This document shows, one piece after another, positions 7,822 to 16,802 of a DNA stretch of 64,000 bases (positions within the stretch are counted from its first letter, which is position 1; each line of letters begins with the position of its first letter). The notes below the pieces were generated by a model. The model was not told the origin of the DNA, did not search any database, and saw nothing but the letters and a program-made list of their open reading frames with translations. This stretch comes from Micromonospora andamanensis (GTDB taxonomy: Bacteria > Actinomycetota > Actinomycetes > Mycobacteriales > Micromonosporaceae): assembly GCF_016863495.1 (NCBI RefSeq), contig NZ_BOOZ01000002.1, forward strand, positions 124,001-188,000. The letters run 5' to 3'. The translations under genes and the position numbers were made by a program.

Positions 7822-8601
7822 ATGAACATCGTCGTACTCGTCAAGCAGGTGCCTGATTCGGGCGCGGACCGCAACCTGCGTACTGACGACAACACTGTCG
7901 ACCGCGGTTCGGCGAACAACGTCATCAACGAGATGGACGAGTACGCCATCGAGGAGGCGTTGAAGATCAAGGAGGCGCACGGCGGCGAGGTGACGATCCT
8001 GACCATGGGTCCGGACCGGGCCACCGAGTCGATCCGCAAGGCGCTCTCGATGGGCCCGGACAAGGCGGTGCACGTGGTGGACGACGCCCTGCACGGTTCC
8101 TGCGCCGTCGCCACCTCGAAGGTGCTCGCCGCCGCGCTCGGGCAGCTCAACGCCGACCTGGTGCTCTGTGGCTCGGAGTCGACCGACGGACGGGTGCAGG
8201 TGATGCCGCACATGCTCGCCGAGCGGCTGGGCATCGCGGCCCTCACCGGTGCGCGCAAGCTCACCGTCGACGGGGCCACGCTGACCGTGGAACGGCAGAC
8301 GGAGGAGGGCTACGAGGTGGTCACCGCCTCGACCCCGGCCATCGTCTCCGTGTGGGACACCATCAACGAGCCCCGGTACCCGTCGTTCAAGGGCATCATG
8401 GCCGCCAAGAAGAAGCCGGTGCAGACGCTCGCCCTGACCGACCTGGGCGTCGCCGCGGACGAGGTCGGCTTCGCCGGGGCGACGAGCACCGTCGTGGAGC
8501 ACAGCAAGCGTCCGCCGCGTTCGGGTGGCGTCAAGGTCACCGATGAGGGCTCCGGCGGCACGCAGCTCGTCGAGTTCCTGGCCACCGAGAAGTTCGTGTG
8601 A
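7822..8601 (+). CDS. etfB: Electron transfer flavoprotein subunit beta
   Basis: The 259-aa EtfB/FixA subunit opens MNIVVLVKQVPDSGADRN, as in the family. The adenine-nucleotide-binding loop region DLVLCGSESTDGRVQVMPHMLAERLG is recognisable, and so is the EtfB recognition-loop region EEALKIKEAHGGEV. With EtfA it forms the FAD-containing heterodimer that takes electrons from acyl-CoA dehydrogenases and passes them to an ETF:quinone oxidoreductase, which is not encoded here. GGAGG at about 7803 is rather far from the ATG; GAAG nearer the start may serve. etfA begins 12 bp downstream, forming a clear operon. Confidence 0.95.
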   Translation: MNIVVLVKQVPDSGADRNLRTDDNTVDRGSANNVINEMDEYAIEEALKIKEAHGGEVTILTMGPDRATESIRKALSMGPDKAVHVVDDALHGSCAVATSKVLAAALGQLNADLVLCGSESTDGRVQVMPHMLAERLGIAALTGARKLTVDGATLTVERQTEEGYEVVTASTPAIVSVWDTINEPRYPSFKGIMAAKKKPVQTLALTDLGVAADEVGFAGATSTVVEHSKRPPRSGGVKVTDEGSGGTQLVEFLATEKFV

Positions 8602-8613
8602 GGGGTGTGGGAC

Positions 8614-9573
8614 ATGTCTGAGGTTCTCGTCGTCGTCGAAGCCACAGCGGAGTTCGGCGTCAAGAAGGTCACCCTGGAGATGCTCACCCTCGCCCGTGAG
8701 CTGGGCACTCCGTCGGCGGTGGTGCTCGGCGGCACCGGTGCCGCCGAGGCTCTCGCGGGCAAACTGGGCGAGTACGGCGCGGAGAAGATCTACGCGGCCG
8801 AGGGTGACGAGATCGACGGCTACCTGGTGGCGCCGAAGGCCAGTGTGGTCGCCGACCTGGTCAAGCGGGTGCAGCCGGCCGCCGTGCTGCTCGCCTCCTC
8901 CCAGGAGGGCAAGGAGATCGCCGCCCGGCTGGCGGTCAAGCTGGACAACGGCATCCTGACCGACGTGGTGGCCCTGGCCGCCGACGGCACCGCCACCCAG
9001 GTGGCCTTCGCCGGGTCGACAGTCGTCAAGTCCAAGGTCACCCGGGGCCTGCCGCTGGTCACCGTCCGGCCGAACTCGGTGAACCCGACGCCGGCCGCGG
9101 CCACCCCCGCGGTCGAGCAGCTCACCGTCACCGCCACCGACAGCGACAAGCTGGCCCGGGTGGTCGACCGGGTGGCCGAGCAGAAGGGTTCCCGTCCCGA
9201 GCTGACCGAGGCCGGCGTGGTCGTCTCCGGTGGTCGCGGCGTCGGCAACGCGGACAACTTCAAGCTCGTCGAGGAGTTGGCCGACCTGCTCGGCGGTGCC
9301 GTCGGGGCCTCCCGGGCGGCTGTCGACTCCGGCTTCTACCCGCACCAGTTCCAGGTGGGCCAGACCGGCAAAACGGTCTCCCCGCAGCTCTACGTCGCGC
9401 TGGGCATCTCCGGCGCGATCCAGCACCGGGCCGGCATGCAGACCTCGAAGACCATCGTCGCGGTCAACAAGGACGGCGAGGCGCCGATCTTCGAGCTGGC
9501 CGACTTCGGCGTGGTGGGCGACCTGTTCAAGATCGTCCCGCAGGCCGCCGAGGAGATCCGCAAGCGTAAGTGA
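8614..9573 (+). CDS. etfA: Electron transfer flavoprotein subunit alpha
   Basis: The 319-aa EtfA subunit has an N-terminal Rossmann-like domain (to about residue 190) and the C-terminal FAD-binding domain, including [20 protein letters not shown], then [20 protein letters not shown] and [20 protein letters not shown], the classical FAD-binding signature. ATG at 8614 is preferred over GTG at 8605 because AGGGGTG lies just upstream of it. It sits 12 bp after etfB and is followed by a 19-bp perfect hairpin, so the operon is just these two genes. Confidence 0.95.
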   Translation: MSEVLVVVEATAEFGVKKVTLEMLTLARELGTPSAVVLGGTGAAEALAGKLGEYGAEKIYAAEGDEIDGYLVAPKASVVADLVKRVQPAAVLLASSQEGKEIAARLAVKLDNGILTDVVALAADGTATQVAFAGSTVVKSKVTRGLPLVTVRPNSVNPTPAAATPAVEQLTVTATDSDKLARVVDRVAEQKGSRPELTEAGVVVSGGRGVGNADNFKLVEELADLLGGAVGASRAAVDSGFYPHQFQVGQTGKTVSPQLYVALGISGAIQHRAGMQTSKTIVAVNKDGEAPIFELADFGVVGDLFKIVPQAAEEIRKRK

Positions 9574-9581
9574 GTAGTACG

Positions 9582-9623
9582 CGCCACGGCCGCCGTCCGG
9601 GTATCCGGACGGCGGCCGTGGCG
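9582..9623. terminator. Strong hairpin terminator after etfA
   Basis: Perfect 19-bp arms (9582-9600 and 9605-9623) enclose a GTAT loop. A pyrimidine-rich run (TCTCTCT) follows on the plus strand. It lies 9 bp past the etfA stop. Confidence 0.85.
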
Positions 9624-9641
9624 TCTCTCTGGTGCGAGGGA

Positions 9642-9684
9642 GCTGATCGGCGGGCCGGGGAGCTGAACCGGCCCGCCGATCAGC
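9642..9684. terminator. Second strong hairpin, terminator of the anti-sigma gene
   Basis: Perfect 17-bp arms (9642-9658 and 9668-9684) enclose a 9-nt loop. The stop codon of the minus-strand anti-sigma gene (9680-9682) lies inside one arm, so this is best read as its terminator. Confidence 0.75.
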
Positions 9685-10444
9685 CCGTCAGGGAGCCCCT
9701 CAACAAGCTGTCACCGGAGTGGGCGGTGTTGTTGTCGAACGCCTCGGCCGAGACGTCGACGACGGAGTACTGCCCCAGGTCGACGTTCGGCGGCAGCGGC
9801 AACAACACGTCAGCGCCGTCACCGAGGACACCCACCGAGAACATCTCCATGCTCTGCGGGTTGATGAGCCACACCTCGTAGTACCCCGGTACGGCCGGGA
9901 GATTCGCCACGTGCAGGTGCAACTCGCCACTGCCCAGCACCCGGGCGTCGCCCCGGGCGGCCGGTGGGGTCGAGCCGTACGCCGCCAGCGGAGCGCTTGC
10001 CACCACCGTCGGCTCGGCGGGCGTACCGTCGCGCAGCACGGCGGCGGTGCCGACCACCCCGACGGTGGCAGCGGCGACCGCCGTGACCGCCGTCGTGGCA
10101 AGCCGGGACCAGCGTCCGCGCCGGGACCGACGCGGTGCGGGCGGGGCGTCGGTGGTGACCGGGCCGGCCGGCTCGACCGGGTCCGGCCGGTGCCGGTCGG
10201 CGGTGAGCCGGGGCAGTTCCTTAGCCGCCGTGATTTCGGTCATGATGCCCTGCCAGAGGTGCTCCGGCGGGTCGGGCAGATCCCGCAGACCCTGAGTGGC
10301 GGCACCGAGACCGGCGACATGGCGCAGGCTCTCCAACTCGGCCCGGCAGTGCGGGCAGGCGTCGAGGTGGGTGCGGTCGGAGGTGTCCACCTCACTCTCA
10401 CCGAGCGCCAGAAATACCAGCCGGTCGTGCTCCAGGTGCTGCAC
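9680..10444 (-). CDS. RskA-type anti-sigma factor (zinc-finger, membrane)
   Basis: The 254-aa protein has an N-terminal zinc-binding anti-sigma domain (HLDACPHC, residues about 27-34), a Pro/Arg-rich linker, one transmembrane helix (about residues 110-131) and an extracytoplasmic RskA-like domain with [20 protein letters not shown]. It should hold the neighbouring ECF sigma factor at the membrane until regulated proteolysis releases it. The start is GTG at 10444, supported by GGGAGG 7 nt upstream. The start lies inside the sigma gene, a 47-nt overlap that couples their translation. A strong hairpin overlaps the stop. Confidence 0.88.
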   Translation of the reverse strand: MQHLEHDRLVFLALGESEVDTSDRTHLDACPHCRAELESLRHVAGLGAATQGLRDLPDPPEHLWQGIMTEITAAKELPRLTADRHRPDPVEPAGPVTTDAPPAPRRSRRGRWSRLATTAVTAVAAATVGVVGTAAVLRDGTPAEPTVVASAPLAAYGSTPPAARGDARVLGSGELHLHVANLPAVPGYYEVWLINPQSMEMFSVGVLGDGADVLLPLPPNVDLGQYSVVDVSAEAFDNNTAHSGDSLLRGSLTG

Positions 10445-11000
10445 CGTCCACCTCCCATCTGCGCTTCAGGCTTGCCATACCTCGCCGGATGTGACTCTTC
10501 ACAGTGCCCAGCGGCACTCCGGTCACCGCCGCTATCTGCTGGTGGGTCAGGTCGTCGAAGAAGGCCAATTCCAGCATGCGCCGCTGCTCGTCCGGCAGCC
10601 GCGCCAGCTCGTCGGCGATCACCAGCCGGTCGACCACGGTGTCCGGGTCACTGCCGGCGGGCACCGGATCGGGCAGTTGTCGTACGGTCTCGACCACCCG
10701 GTGCTCGCGCGCGGCGGACCGGAGCCGATCGATGACCTTGCGTCGGCCGATACCCAGCAGCCAGCCGACAAGCGAGCCCTTCGTCGGATCGAAGGTCTCC
10801 CGGCCGAGCCAGGCGGCGACGAACGTGGCCTGGGTCACGTCCTCCGCGTCGCTGCGGTTCACGAGCGTGCTTGTCGCCAGGTGGAGAACGGCCCGACCGT
10901 AACGGTCGTACGCCTCACGCAGCGCCTGCTCGTCGCCGGCGCGGAACCGCCGGGCCAGCTCGTCCTCGGGTGTGCCCGGTTGCTGCCGGATCCCGGTCAC
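10398..11000 (-). CDS. ECF RNA polymerase sigma factor (SigK-like pairing)
   Basis: The 200-aa ECF sigma factor has region 2 from FRAGDEQALREAYDRYGRAV through DVTQATFVAAWLGRE (-10 recognition), and region 4 LPDEQRRMLELAFFDDLTHQ followed by a helix-turn-helix VPLGTVKSHIRRGMASL. The frame stays open to 11189; GTG at 11000 gives the usual ECF length, but GTGs slightly upstream are possible. It overlaps an RskA-like anti-sigma gene. The divergent DUF4397-sortase pair across 230 bp is a plausible target, as SigK/RskA loci often control adjacent secreted proteins. Confidence 0.88.
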   Translation of the reverse strand: MTGIRQQPGTPEDELARRFRAGDEQALREAYDRYGRAVLHLATSTLVNRSDAEDVTQATFVAAWLGRETFDPTKGSLVGWLLGIGRRKVIDRLRSAAREHRVVETVRQLPDPVPAGSDPDTVVDRLVIADELARLPDEQRRMLELAFFDDLTHQQIAAVTGVPLGTVKSHIRRGMASLKRRWEVDGAAPGARPAGISGAR

Positions 11001-11230
11001 GGGACGGTTCGCCTGGTTGGGGGCATGCCCGACTGTAGCTCGCACCGGTGCCGTCCCCTCTGTCAGCCCAGCGTCTCCTCGGCCTCTCTTCGTCCGGGTG
11101 GTGCCCGGCGGATGCGGTTGCGGCAGGAAAAAGAAAGTCGCTCCGGCCCGCATCCGGGCGGCGACGAGCCGGCGTAACTCGGGGTGCACAGCAAGCCTGA
11201 CGAAATGGCATGAACCACCAGGAGGCAGAC

Positions 11231-12061
11231 ATGCAGTTCGCGTACCTTCGCCGCGTCGCCGCGGGTGGCGCGGTCGCCGCGCTGACCTTCGTCGGCGCCG
11301 GCATCGCGACGGCCACCCCGGCGTACGCCGCCGACTCGAAGGTCTCCGTCGTGCACGGCATCCCGGACACCCCTGTCGACGTCTACGTCAACGGCGAGAA
11401 GACCCTGGAGAACTTCGAGCCCGGTGACGTGGCGGGACCGCTCGACCTGCCGGAGGGGCAGTACGACATCGCCCTGACCAAGCCGGGCGAGCCGATCGGG
11501 CAGGCCATCCTCACCGCCGACGACGCCGAGGTCCCCGGCGGGGCGAACATCAGCATCGCCGCCCACCTCGACGCCGACGGTGAACCCACGATCACCCCCT
11601 TCGTCAACGACACCGCGAAGGTGGACGCCGGCAAGGCCCGGCTGATCGTGCGGCACACCGCCGCCGCGCCGGCGGTGGACGTGCGGGCCGGCGGCAGCCC
11701 GGTCTTCGAGGGCCTGACCAACCCGAACGAGGCCAAGGGCGACGTGGACGCCGGCAGCGTCTCGGCGGACGTGGTGCTCGCCGGCACCGACACCGTGGTG
11801 ATCGGTCCGGCCGACCTCAACCTGGCTGAGGGCACGGCGACGATCGTCTACGCCATCGGCTCGGCCGAGGCGGAGAACCTGGCAGTGGTGGCGCAGACCA
11901 TCGAGGGTCTGCACTCGGCGCCGTCCGGCGTGCCGAGCGGCACCGGCGGTCAGGCCGACACCGGTCTCGGCACCTGGTGGTACGCCCTGGCGGGCACCGG
12001 GATCCTGCTGCTGGTCGCGGGTGGGGCGCGGGCGGCTGTCGTCCGGTCGGGTCGCCGGTGA
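11231..12061 (+). CDS. Secreted DUF4397 protein with C-terminal sorting-like signal
   Basis: The 276-aa protein starts at ATG 11231, directly after AGGAGG (11220-11225). An N-terminal signal peptide ends near ATATPAYA (residue about 34). The body is DUF4397, with VSVVHGIPDTPVDVYVNGE and a second, similar half (ARLIVRHTAAAPAVDVRAGG). The C-terminus carries GGQADTGLG, a hydrophobic span WWYALAGTGILLLVAGG and a basic tail RSGRR. That layout is a cell-wall sorting signal, with QADTG in the place of LAxTG/LPxTG. The stop overlaps the sortase GTG (GTGA), so the sortase is the likely partner. A wall-anchored product is inferred. Confidence 0.85.
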   Translation: MQFAYLRRVAAGGAVAALTFVGAGIATATPAYAADSKVSVVHGIPDTPVDVYVNGEKTLENFEPGDVAGPLDLPEGQYDIALTKPGEPIGQAILTADDAEVPGGANISIAAHLDADGEPTITPFVNDTAKVDAGKARLIVRHTAAAPAVDVRAGGSPVFEGLTNPNEAKGDVDAGSVSADVVLAGTDTVVIGPADLNLAEGTATIVYAIGSAEAENLAVVAQTIEGLHSAPSGVPSGTGGQADTGLGTWWYALAGTGILLLVAGGARAAVVRSGRR

Positions 12062-12708
12062 CCGTCGTCAACCGTGGGGCGCTGGCGGCTGTGGCCGCCG
12101 GCGCCGCCGCGCTCGCTGTCGCGGCCGTGGTGGCCGTGGTGTCCAGACCGGCGGGCGACGTCGGCGCCGAGCAGGCCGCCGCGTTGGCCAGCCCCACGCC
12201 GTCGACAGCCGGACCCGCAGTGGCGGTGGTCCCGGGCGCGCTGCCCGAAGACACCGATACGGTACGCCCGGTCCGGCTGCGAATCCCCTCGATCGGGGTC
12301 ACCGCGCGGGTCGGCCCGGTCGGTGTGAACGAGCGCACCAAGGAGTTCGACGTGCCGCCGAGCGTCGACCAGATCGGCTGGTACCGCTACGGTCCCGGGC
12401 TGGAGACCGACTCCGGATCGGTGGTGATCGCCGGGCACGTGGACAGCGCCGAGCAGGGCCGGGGCGCCTTCTACCGGCTGCGTGAACTCGCACCTGGCGA
12501 CACCGTGACGGCCACCGGCGACGACGGGACCGAGCGGACCTACCGGGTGGTGGCCCGCGAGGAGTACGACAAGACGAAGATCCCGCTGGAGCGCTACTTC
12601 GCCCGGGACGGGCGCCCCCGCCTGACGTTGATCACCTGTGGCGGTCCGTTCGACGCCGAGGCGCGTCGCTACCGGGACAACATCGTCGTGACCGCGTCAC
12701 CGGTCTGA
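12058..12708 (+). CDS. Class E/F-type sortase
   Basis: The 216-aa transpeptidase has an N-terminal membrane anchor (residues about 6-28), a Pro/Thr-rich stalk and a sortase domain from about residue 70. The catalytic His127 is in IAGHVDS, Cys194 in TLITCGG, and the arginine in RRYRDN (residues 203-206). It should attach proteins bearing a C-terminal sorting signal to peptidoglycan. Its GTG start overlaps the stop of the DUF4397 gene, so the two are coupled and that protein is the obvious substrate. The longer open frame to 11977 overlaps DUF4397 and is not needed. The subclass assignment is tentative. Confidence 0.88.
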   Translation: MTVVNRGALAAVAAGAAALAVAAVVAVVSRPAGDVGAEQAAALASPTPSTAGPAVAVVPGALPEDTDTVRPVRLRIPSIGVTARVGPVGVNERTKEFDVPPSVDQIGWYRYGPGLETDSGSVVIAGHVDSAEQGRGAFYRLRELAPGDTVTATGDDGTERTYRVVAREEYDKTKIPLERYFARDGRPRLTLITCGGPFDAEARRYRDNIVVTASPV

Positions 12709-12754
12709 CGTCCCGCCAGGCAATCCGGCCTGCGGTCGGCACCGGAGTGGTCGT

Positions 12755-12760
12755 TAGGCT
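12755..12760 (+). promoter_or_regulatory. Leaderless-type -10 box of the cysteine desulfurase gene
   Basis: TAGGCT ends 5 nt before GTG 12766 and 8 nt before ATG 12769. There is no purine-rich ribosome site between them, which favours a leaderless transcript. Confidence 0.4.
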
Positions 12761-12768
12761 GAACCGTG

Positions 12769-13944
12769 ATGGCTTACCTGGATCATGCCGCGACCACTCC
12801 GATGCTCGACGAGGCACTGGAGGCGTACGTCGCGACCGCCCGCGAGGTCGGCAACGCGTCTAGCCTGCACGCGTCCGGTCGGCGCGCCCGTCGCCGGGTG
12901 GAGGAGTCGCGGGAGCGGGTGGCCGCCGCGCTGGGTGCCCGTCCGTCCGAGGTGATCTTCACCGGTGGCGGCACCGAGAGCGACAACCTCGCGGTGAAGG
13001 GCATCTTCTGGGCGCGCCGGGACGCCGACGCGGGGCGGCGTCGGGTGATCTCCAGTGCCGTCGAACACCACGCTGTCCTCGACGCGGTGGAGTGGCTGGA
13101 CCGGCACGAGGGCGCCGAGGTGGGCTGGCTACCCGTCGACGGGGCCGGTCGGCTGCATCCGGACGCGCTCCGCGCGGAGTTGGCCGAACACGGCGATCGG
13201 GCGGCGCTCGTCACCGCCATGTGGGCCAACAACGAGGTCGGTACCGTGCAGCGCGTCGGTGAGTTGGCCGCGGTGGCCGCCGAGTACGACGTGCCGTTCC
13301 ACACCGATGCCATCCAGGCGGTCGGTCAGGTGCCCGTCGACTTCGCCGCCAGCGGCGTCGCCGCGCTCACCGTGACCGGTCACAAGCTCGGCGGCCCGGT
13401 CGGGGTCGGCGCGTTGCTGCTGGGCCGGGACGTGGCGGCGGTACCCCTGCTGCACGGTGGCGGACAGGAGCGGGACGTGCGTTCCGGCACCCTCGACGCG
13501 GCCGGCATCGTCGCCTTCGCGGTCGCCGTCGAGACGACAGTCAAGGGCCAGCAGGAGTACGCGGCAGGGGTCGCCGCGCTCCGTGACGACCTGGTGCGGC
13601 GGGTCCGCCAGGCGGTGCCCGAGGTGATCTTCAACGGTGACCCGGCCGACCGGCTGCCGGGCAACGCGCACTTCTCGTTCCCCGGCTGCGAAGGGGACGC
13701 GCTGCTGCTCCTGCTGGACGCCCAGGGCATCGCCTGCTCGACCGGTTCGGCCTGCTCGGCCGGGGTGGCGCAGCCCTCCCACGTGCTGCTGGCGATGGGC
13801 GCGGACGACGACCGGGCCCGCTCGTCACTGCGCTTCTCCCTCGGTCACACAAGCACCACAGCGGACGTCGACGCGCTCATCGCCGCCCTTCCGGGGGCCG
13901 TGGAGCGGGCCCGGCGGGCGGCGGCGCCGCGTACGCCCCGCTGA
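12769..13944 (+). CDS. Cysteine desulfurase (class V aminotransferase)
   Basis: The 391-aa PLP enzyme removes sulfur from cysteine as an enzyme-bound persulfide. It has the NifS/IscS start [11 protein letters not shown], the PLP lysine (Lys206) in [11 protein letters not shown], and the catalytic cysteine (Cys329) in STGSACSAG. The adjacent mnmA, 39 bp downstream, points to sulfur donation for tRNA thiolation, and Fe-S assembly may use it too. A GTG immediately upstream (12766) is an alternative start. No iscU or scaffold gene is nearby. Confidence 0.93.
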   Translation: MAYLDHAATTPMLDEALEAYVATAREVGNASSLHASGRRARRRVEESRERVAAALGARPSEVIFTGGGTESDNLAVKGIFWARRDADAGRRRVISSAVEHHAVLDAVEWLDRHEGAEVGWLPVDGAGRLHPDALRAELAEHGDRAALVTAMWANNEVGTVQRVGELAAVAAEYDVPFHTDAIQAVGQVPVDFAASGVAALTVTGHKLGGPVGVGALLLGRDVAAVPLLHGGGQERDVRSGTLDAAGIVAFAVAVETTVKGQQEYAAGVAALRDDLVRRVRQAVPEVIFNGDPADRLPGNAHFSFPGCEGDALLLLLDAQGIACSTGSACSAGVAQPSHVLLAMGADDDRARSSLRFSLGHTSTTADVDALIAALPGAVERARRAAAPRTPR

Positions 13945-13983
13945 ACCGGCGCCGGGCGGAGATAGGCTCGGTGGGAAGGGAGA

Positions 13984-15066
13984 GTGGTCCGGGTGAGGGT
14001 GTTGGCGGCGATGTCCGGCGGCGTGGATTCCGCGGTGGCGGCGGCACGGGCGGTGCAGGCCGGGCATGACGTGACCGGCGTGCACCTGGCGCTGGCCCGC
14101 AACCCGCAGACCTACCGCACCGGTGCCCGGGGCTGCTGCACCCTGGAGGACTCACGGGACGCCCGGCGGGCCGCCGACGTGCTCGGCATCCCGTTCTACG
14201 TCTGGGACATGGCCGACCGTTTCCACGCCGACGTGGTCGACGACTTCGTCGCCGAGTACGCCGCGGGGCGTACCCCCAATCCGTGCCTGCGCTGCAACGA
14301 GAAGATCAAGTTTGCCGCGGTGCTGGACCGGGCGGTGGCCCTGGGGTTCGACGCCGTGGTCACCGGGCATCACGCCCGGCTCGGCCCCGACGGCCTGCTG
14401 CGGCGCAGCGTCGACGCGGCCAAGGACCAGTCGTACGTGCTGGCCGTGCTCACCCGTGAGCAGCTGGACCGGTCGATCTTCCCGCTCGGCGACTCGACGA
14501 AGGCTCAGGTCCGGCAGGAGGCCGCCGACCGGGGCCTCGCGGTCGCCGACAAGCCGGACTCGCACGACATCTGCTTCATCGCCGACGGAGACACCCGGGG
14601 CTTCCTGGCCCAGCGGCTCGGCGAGACACCCGGCGACGTGGTTGACGCGAGCACCGGCGCGGTGGTGGGACAGCACGCCGGTGCGTACGCGTACACCGTC
14701 GGCCAGCGGCGCGGCCTGCACCTGGACCGGCCTGCCCCGGACGGGCGGCCCCGCTACGTGCTCTCCATCACGCCGAAGACGAACACCGTCACCGTCGGCC
14801 CCGCCGAGGCGTTGGAGGTCACCGAGGTCACCGCCACCCGCCCGGTCTGGACCGGCGGCCCACGGCCCGACGGCCCGATCGAGTGCGAGGTCCAGCTGCG
14901 TGCCCACGGCGTCGTGGTGCCCGCCGCGGTCACGGTCGACGGCGACGCCCTCCACGCCGACCTGCGCCACCCGGTGCGTGGCGTGGCCGCCGGCCAGGCC
15001 ATCGTCGCCTACCGCCCCGACCCCGCCGGCGACATCGTCCTCGGCTCCGCCACCATCACGAGCTGA
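13984..15066 (+). CDS. mnmA: tRNA-specific 2-thiouridylase
   Basis: The 360-aa enzyme adenylates and thiolates U34 of tRNAs for Lys, Glu and Gln. The PP-loop motif [11 protein letters not shown] is at residues 8-18, the catalytic cysteines are Cys101 ([12 protein letters not shown]) and Cys197 (DICFIADGD), and the C-terminal beta-barrel starts near residue 270. GTG at 13984 follows GGAAGGGAGA. The cysteine desulfurase just upstream is the expected sulfur donor. A short GC hairpin overlaps its stop and a longer imperfect palindrome follows. Confidence 0.95.
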   Translation: MVRVRVLAAMSGGVDSAVAAARAVQAGHDVTGVHLALARNPQTYRTGARGCCTLEDSRDARRAADVLGIPFYVWDMADRFHADVVDDFVAEYAAGRTPNPCLRCNEKIKFAAVLDRAVALGFDAVVTGHHARLGPDGLLRRSVDAAKDQSYVLAVLTREQLDRSIFPLGDSTKAQVRQEAADRGLAVADKPDSHDICFIADGDTRGFLAQRLGETPGDVVDASTGAVVGQHAGAYAYTVGQRRGLHLDRPAPDGRPRYVLSITPKTNTVTVGPAEALEVTEVTATRPVWTGGPRPDGPIECEVQLRAHGVVVPAAVTVDGDALHADLRHPVRGVAAGQAIVAYRPDPAGDIVLGSATITS

Positions 15067-15083
15067 GGGGGCGCCGGCCCCTC
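15065..15083 (+). terminator. Short GC hairpin at the end of mnmA
   Basis: A 6-bp stem GAGGGG / CCCCTC with a 7-nt GC-rich loop overlaps the mnmA stop. It is weak alone and may act with the following palindrome. Confidence 0.3.
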
Positions 15084-15102
15084 GGTGGAGGACCGGTCAC
15101 GG

Positions 15103-15154
15103 CTTGCGGCATCTCGGGCCTTCCCGTCGGCGTGATCGCCCGACATACCGCAAG
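15103..15154. repeat. Imperfect palindrome between mnmA and the MetE-like gene
   Basis: Arms 15103-15119 and 15138-15154 match at 15 of 17 positions (CTTGCGGCATCTCGGGC against CTTGCGGTATGTCGGGC after reversal), with an 18-nt loop. It could be a terminator or one copy of a dispersed extragenic palindrome. I cannot count genomic copies. Confidence 0.5.
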
Positions 15155-15190
15155 TCCTGCCCTCGGCCCTGCCCGCACGGTCCCGGGCAG

Positions 15191-15196
15191 TACCCT
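15191..15196 (+). promoter_or_regulatory. Leaderless-type -10 box of the MetE-like gene
   Basis: TACCCT ends 6 nt before the GTG at 15203, with only GCGGCG between, so no ribosome site is available. Confidence 0.4.
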
Positions 15197-15202
15197 GCGG
15201 CG

Positions 15203-16201
15203 GTGAGTGATCTGGGGTTGCCGTGGGGGGTGGGTGCGGCGACGGGTATCGGGTCGCTGCCGGGGACCGACATCGCGGAGGCGCAGCGGGTTGTGCTCGG
15301 TGAGCTGCCCGGCCTGCCGCATCTGCCGGAGCTGCCGGCCCGGGGGCCGGGTGCCGATCTGATCGGGCGCACCGGCGGTCTGCTCGTGGAACTGCCGATC
15401 GAGCTGTACGCGGCGCGGTGGCGGGTGGCCCCGCGGCCCGGCCGCGACCTGCGCCGGGCCCGCGACCTGATGGAACGCGACCTCGACCAGCTCGCCGAAC
15501 AGGCCGAGGAGTACGCCGGCCCACTCAAGATCCAGGCGGCCGGGCCGCTGACCCTGGCCGCCTCGATCGAACTGCCGATCGGCGGTCGGCTGCTGCGCGA
15601 CCCGGGTGCGCTGCGGGACCTGACCGGCTCGCTGGCCGAAGGGCTGCGCGGCCACGTCGAGGCGGTGACCCGCCGGCTGCCGCGTGCGTCAGTGCTGCTC
15701 CAACTGGACGAGCCGGCCCTGCCGGCGGTGCTGGCCGGCCGGGTGCCCACCGAGAGCGGCCTCGGCACCTACCGGGCTGTGGAGTCGGGTGACGCCCGCG
15801 CGCTGCTGGGCACGGTGGTCGAGGCGGTGGGAGTGCCGACAGTTGTGCACTGCTGCGCCCCGGACGTGCCGCTGGACCTGCTCCGCTCCACCGGCGCGAC
15901 AGGCGTCGCGCTCGACCTGAGCCTGATCACCGACCTCGACCCGCTCGGCGAGGCGCTCGACGCCGGGTTCGGGCTGCTGGCCGGTGCCGCGCCGACGACA
16001 CCCACCGGTCGCGCGCCGACCTCGGCCGACCTCGCCGACCGGGTACGCACCCTCTGGGACCGCCTCGGGTTTCCGCGCCGCTGGCTCGCCGAACAGGTGG
16101 TGGTCACGCCCGCCTGTGGCCTGGCCGGGGCCGACGCGGCGTACGTCCGGGCGGTCCTCGCGGCCTGCCGGGACGCCGGTCGCCGGCTGGCCGAGGCGTG
16201 A
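15203..16201 (+). CDS. MetE C-terminal-like protein (methionine synthase II family)
   Basis: The 332-aa TIM-barrel protein resembles only the catalytic C-terminal half of cobalamin-independent methionine synthase. The zinc ligands appear as VVHCCAPDVP (about residues 213-222) and TPACGLAG (about 298-305). Methyl transfer to a thiol is the family chemistry, but short MetE-like proteins in actinobacteria often have unproven substrates. GTG at 15203 is chosen because it opens the conserved sequence and sits 6 nt after a -10 box; the open frame to 14123 overlaps mnmA. The position between mnmA and ligA matches a common actinobacterial gene order as I remember it. Confidence 0.8.
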   Translation: MSDLGLPWGVGAATGIGSLPGTDIAEAQRVVLGELPGLPHLPELPARGPGADLIGRTGGLLVELPIELYAARWRVAPRPGRDLRRARDLMERDLDQLAEQAEEYAGPLKIQAAGPLTLAASIELPIGGRLLRDPGALRDLTGSLAEGLRGHVEAVTRRLPRASVLLQLDEPALPAVLAGRVPTESGLGTYRAVESGDARALLGTVVEAVGVPTVVHCCAPDVPLDLLRSTGATGVALDLSLITDLDPLGEALDAGFGLLAGAAPTTPTGRAPTSADLADRVRTLWDRLGFPRRWLAEQVVVTPACGLAGADAAYVRAVLAACRDAGRRLAEA

Positions 16202-16237
16202 GGTTTCTGGTCGTACCCACGGGGCACGATGCTCGTC

Positions 16238-16606
16238 ATGATTGGACAGCTGCGTTCAACGGTGATCGACTGCCCCGACCCGCGTGCGCTGGCCGGCTTC
16301 TACTCGGAGCTGCTCGGCCTGCCGCTGCTTGAGGACAACTCCGACGACAACGAATGGGTGGTGCTCGGCGGGCCGCCCGGCCACCAGCCCCGGCTGGCCT
16401 TCCAGCGGGCGATCGACCTGCGTCCGCCGGCCTGGCCCGATCCGGAGCGTCCCCAGCAGTTCCACCTCGACGTGACAGTGGACGACATCGAGTCGGCGGA
16501 GAAGGCGGCCCTGGCCCTGGGCGCCCGCCGGCTGCCCGGCGAGGGGGACGGCTTCCGGGTCTACGCCGACCCGGCCGGCCACCCGTTCTGCCTCTGCTGG
16601 GACTGA
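16238..16606 (+). CDS. VOC-family (glyoxalase-like) protein
   Basis: The 122-aa single vicinal-oxygen-chelate protein holds two beta-alpha-beta-beta-beta modules: QLRSTVIDCPDPRALAGFYS opens the first and FHLDVTVDDIESAEKAAL the second, ending DPAGHPFCLCW. Metal-ligand positions are partly present (His in QFHLDV, terminal region) but no specific enzyme can be named. An ATG at 16229 gives three extra residues and is an equally possible start. It follows the MetE-like gene by 36 bp and may be cotranscribed. Confidence 0.8.
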   Translation: MIGQLRSTVIDCPDPRALAGFYSELLGLPLLEDNSDDNEWVVLGGPPGHQPRLAFQRAIDLRPPAWPDPERPQQFHLDVTVDDIESAEKAALALGARRLPGEGDGFRVYADPAGHPFCLCWD

Positions 16607-16802
16607 CCGCCGCCCGCGCGGGTTGCCCGGCCAGCCAGCGGGCTCGGCCGGGCCGGCGGGCGTCGCCGGACGGGCGGGTGCGCACGGCTGGCCGCGAAGT
16701 GTCGGGAGCTGGCCGGCGGCCGACCTCGGCAGGCCGGCCGCCCGATGGTGGTGGTCCGATCGGAGGCTGCGCGGCTTGCGGGTGACGGGCATCATCGCGT
16801 CC

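Noticed and set aside
11151..11175. SigK-like promoter (CATCC, about 16 nt, CCGGCG) before the DUF4397 gene
   Set aside because: The -10 half is a poor match to the CCGAAT-type consensus, and such matches are frequent at this GC content. Kept only as a thought for testing.
14123..15202. Upstream extension of the MetE-like frame through mnmA
   Set aside because: The extension is an out-of-frame reading of mnmA; the conserved protein begins at GTG 15203 next to a -10 box.
16607..16802. GC-rich gap before the ADP-ribosylglycohydrolase, open in one frame
   Set aside because: The translation is Pro/Gly/Ala/Arg-rich and precedes a conserved family start; read as non-coding.
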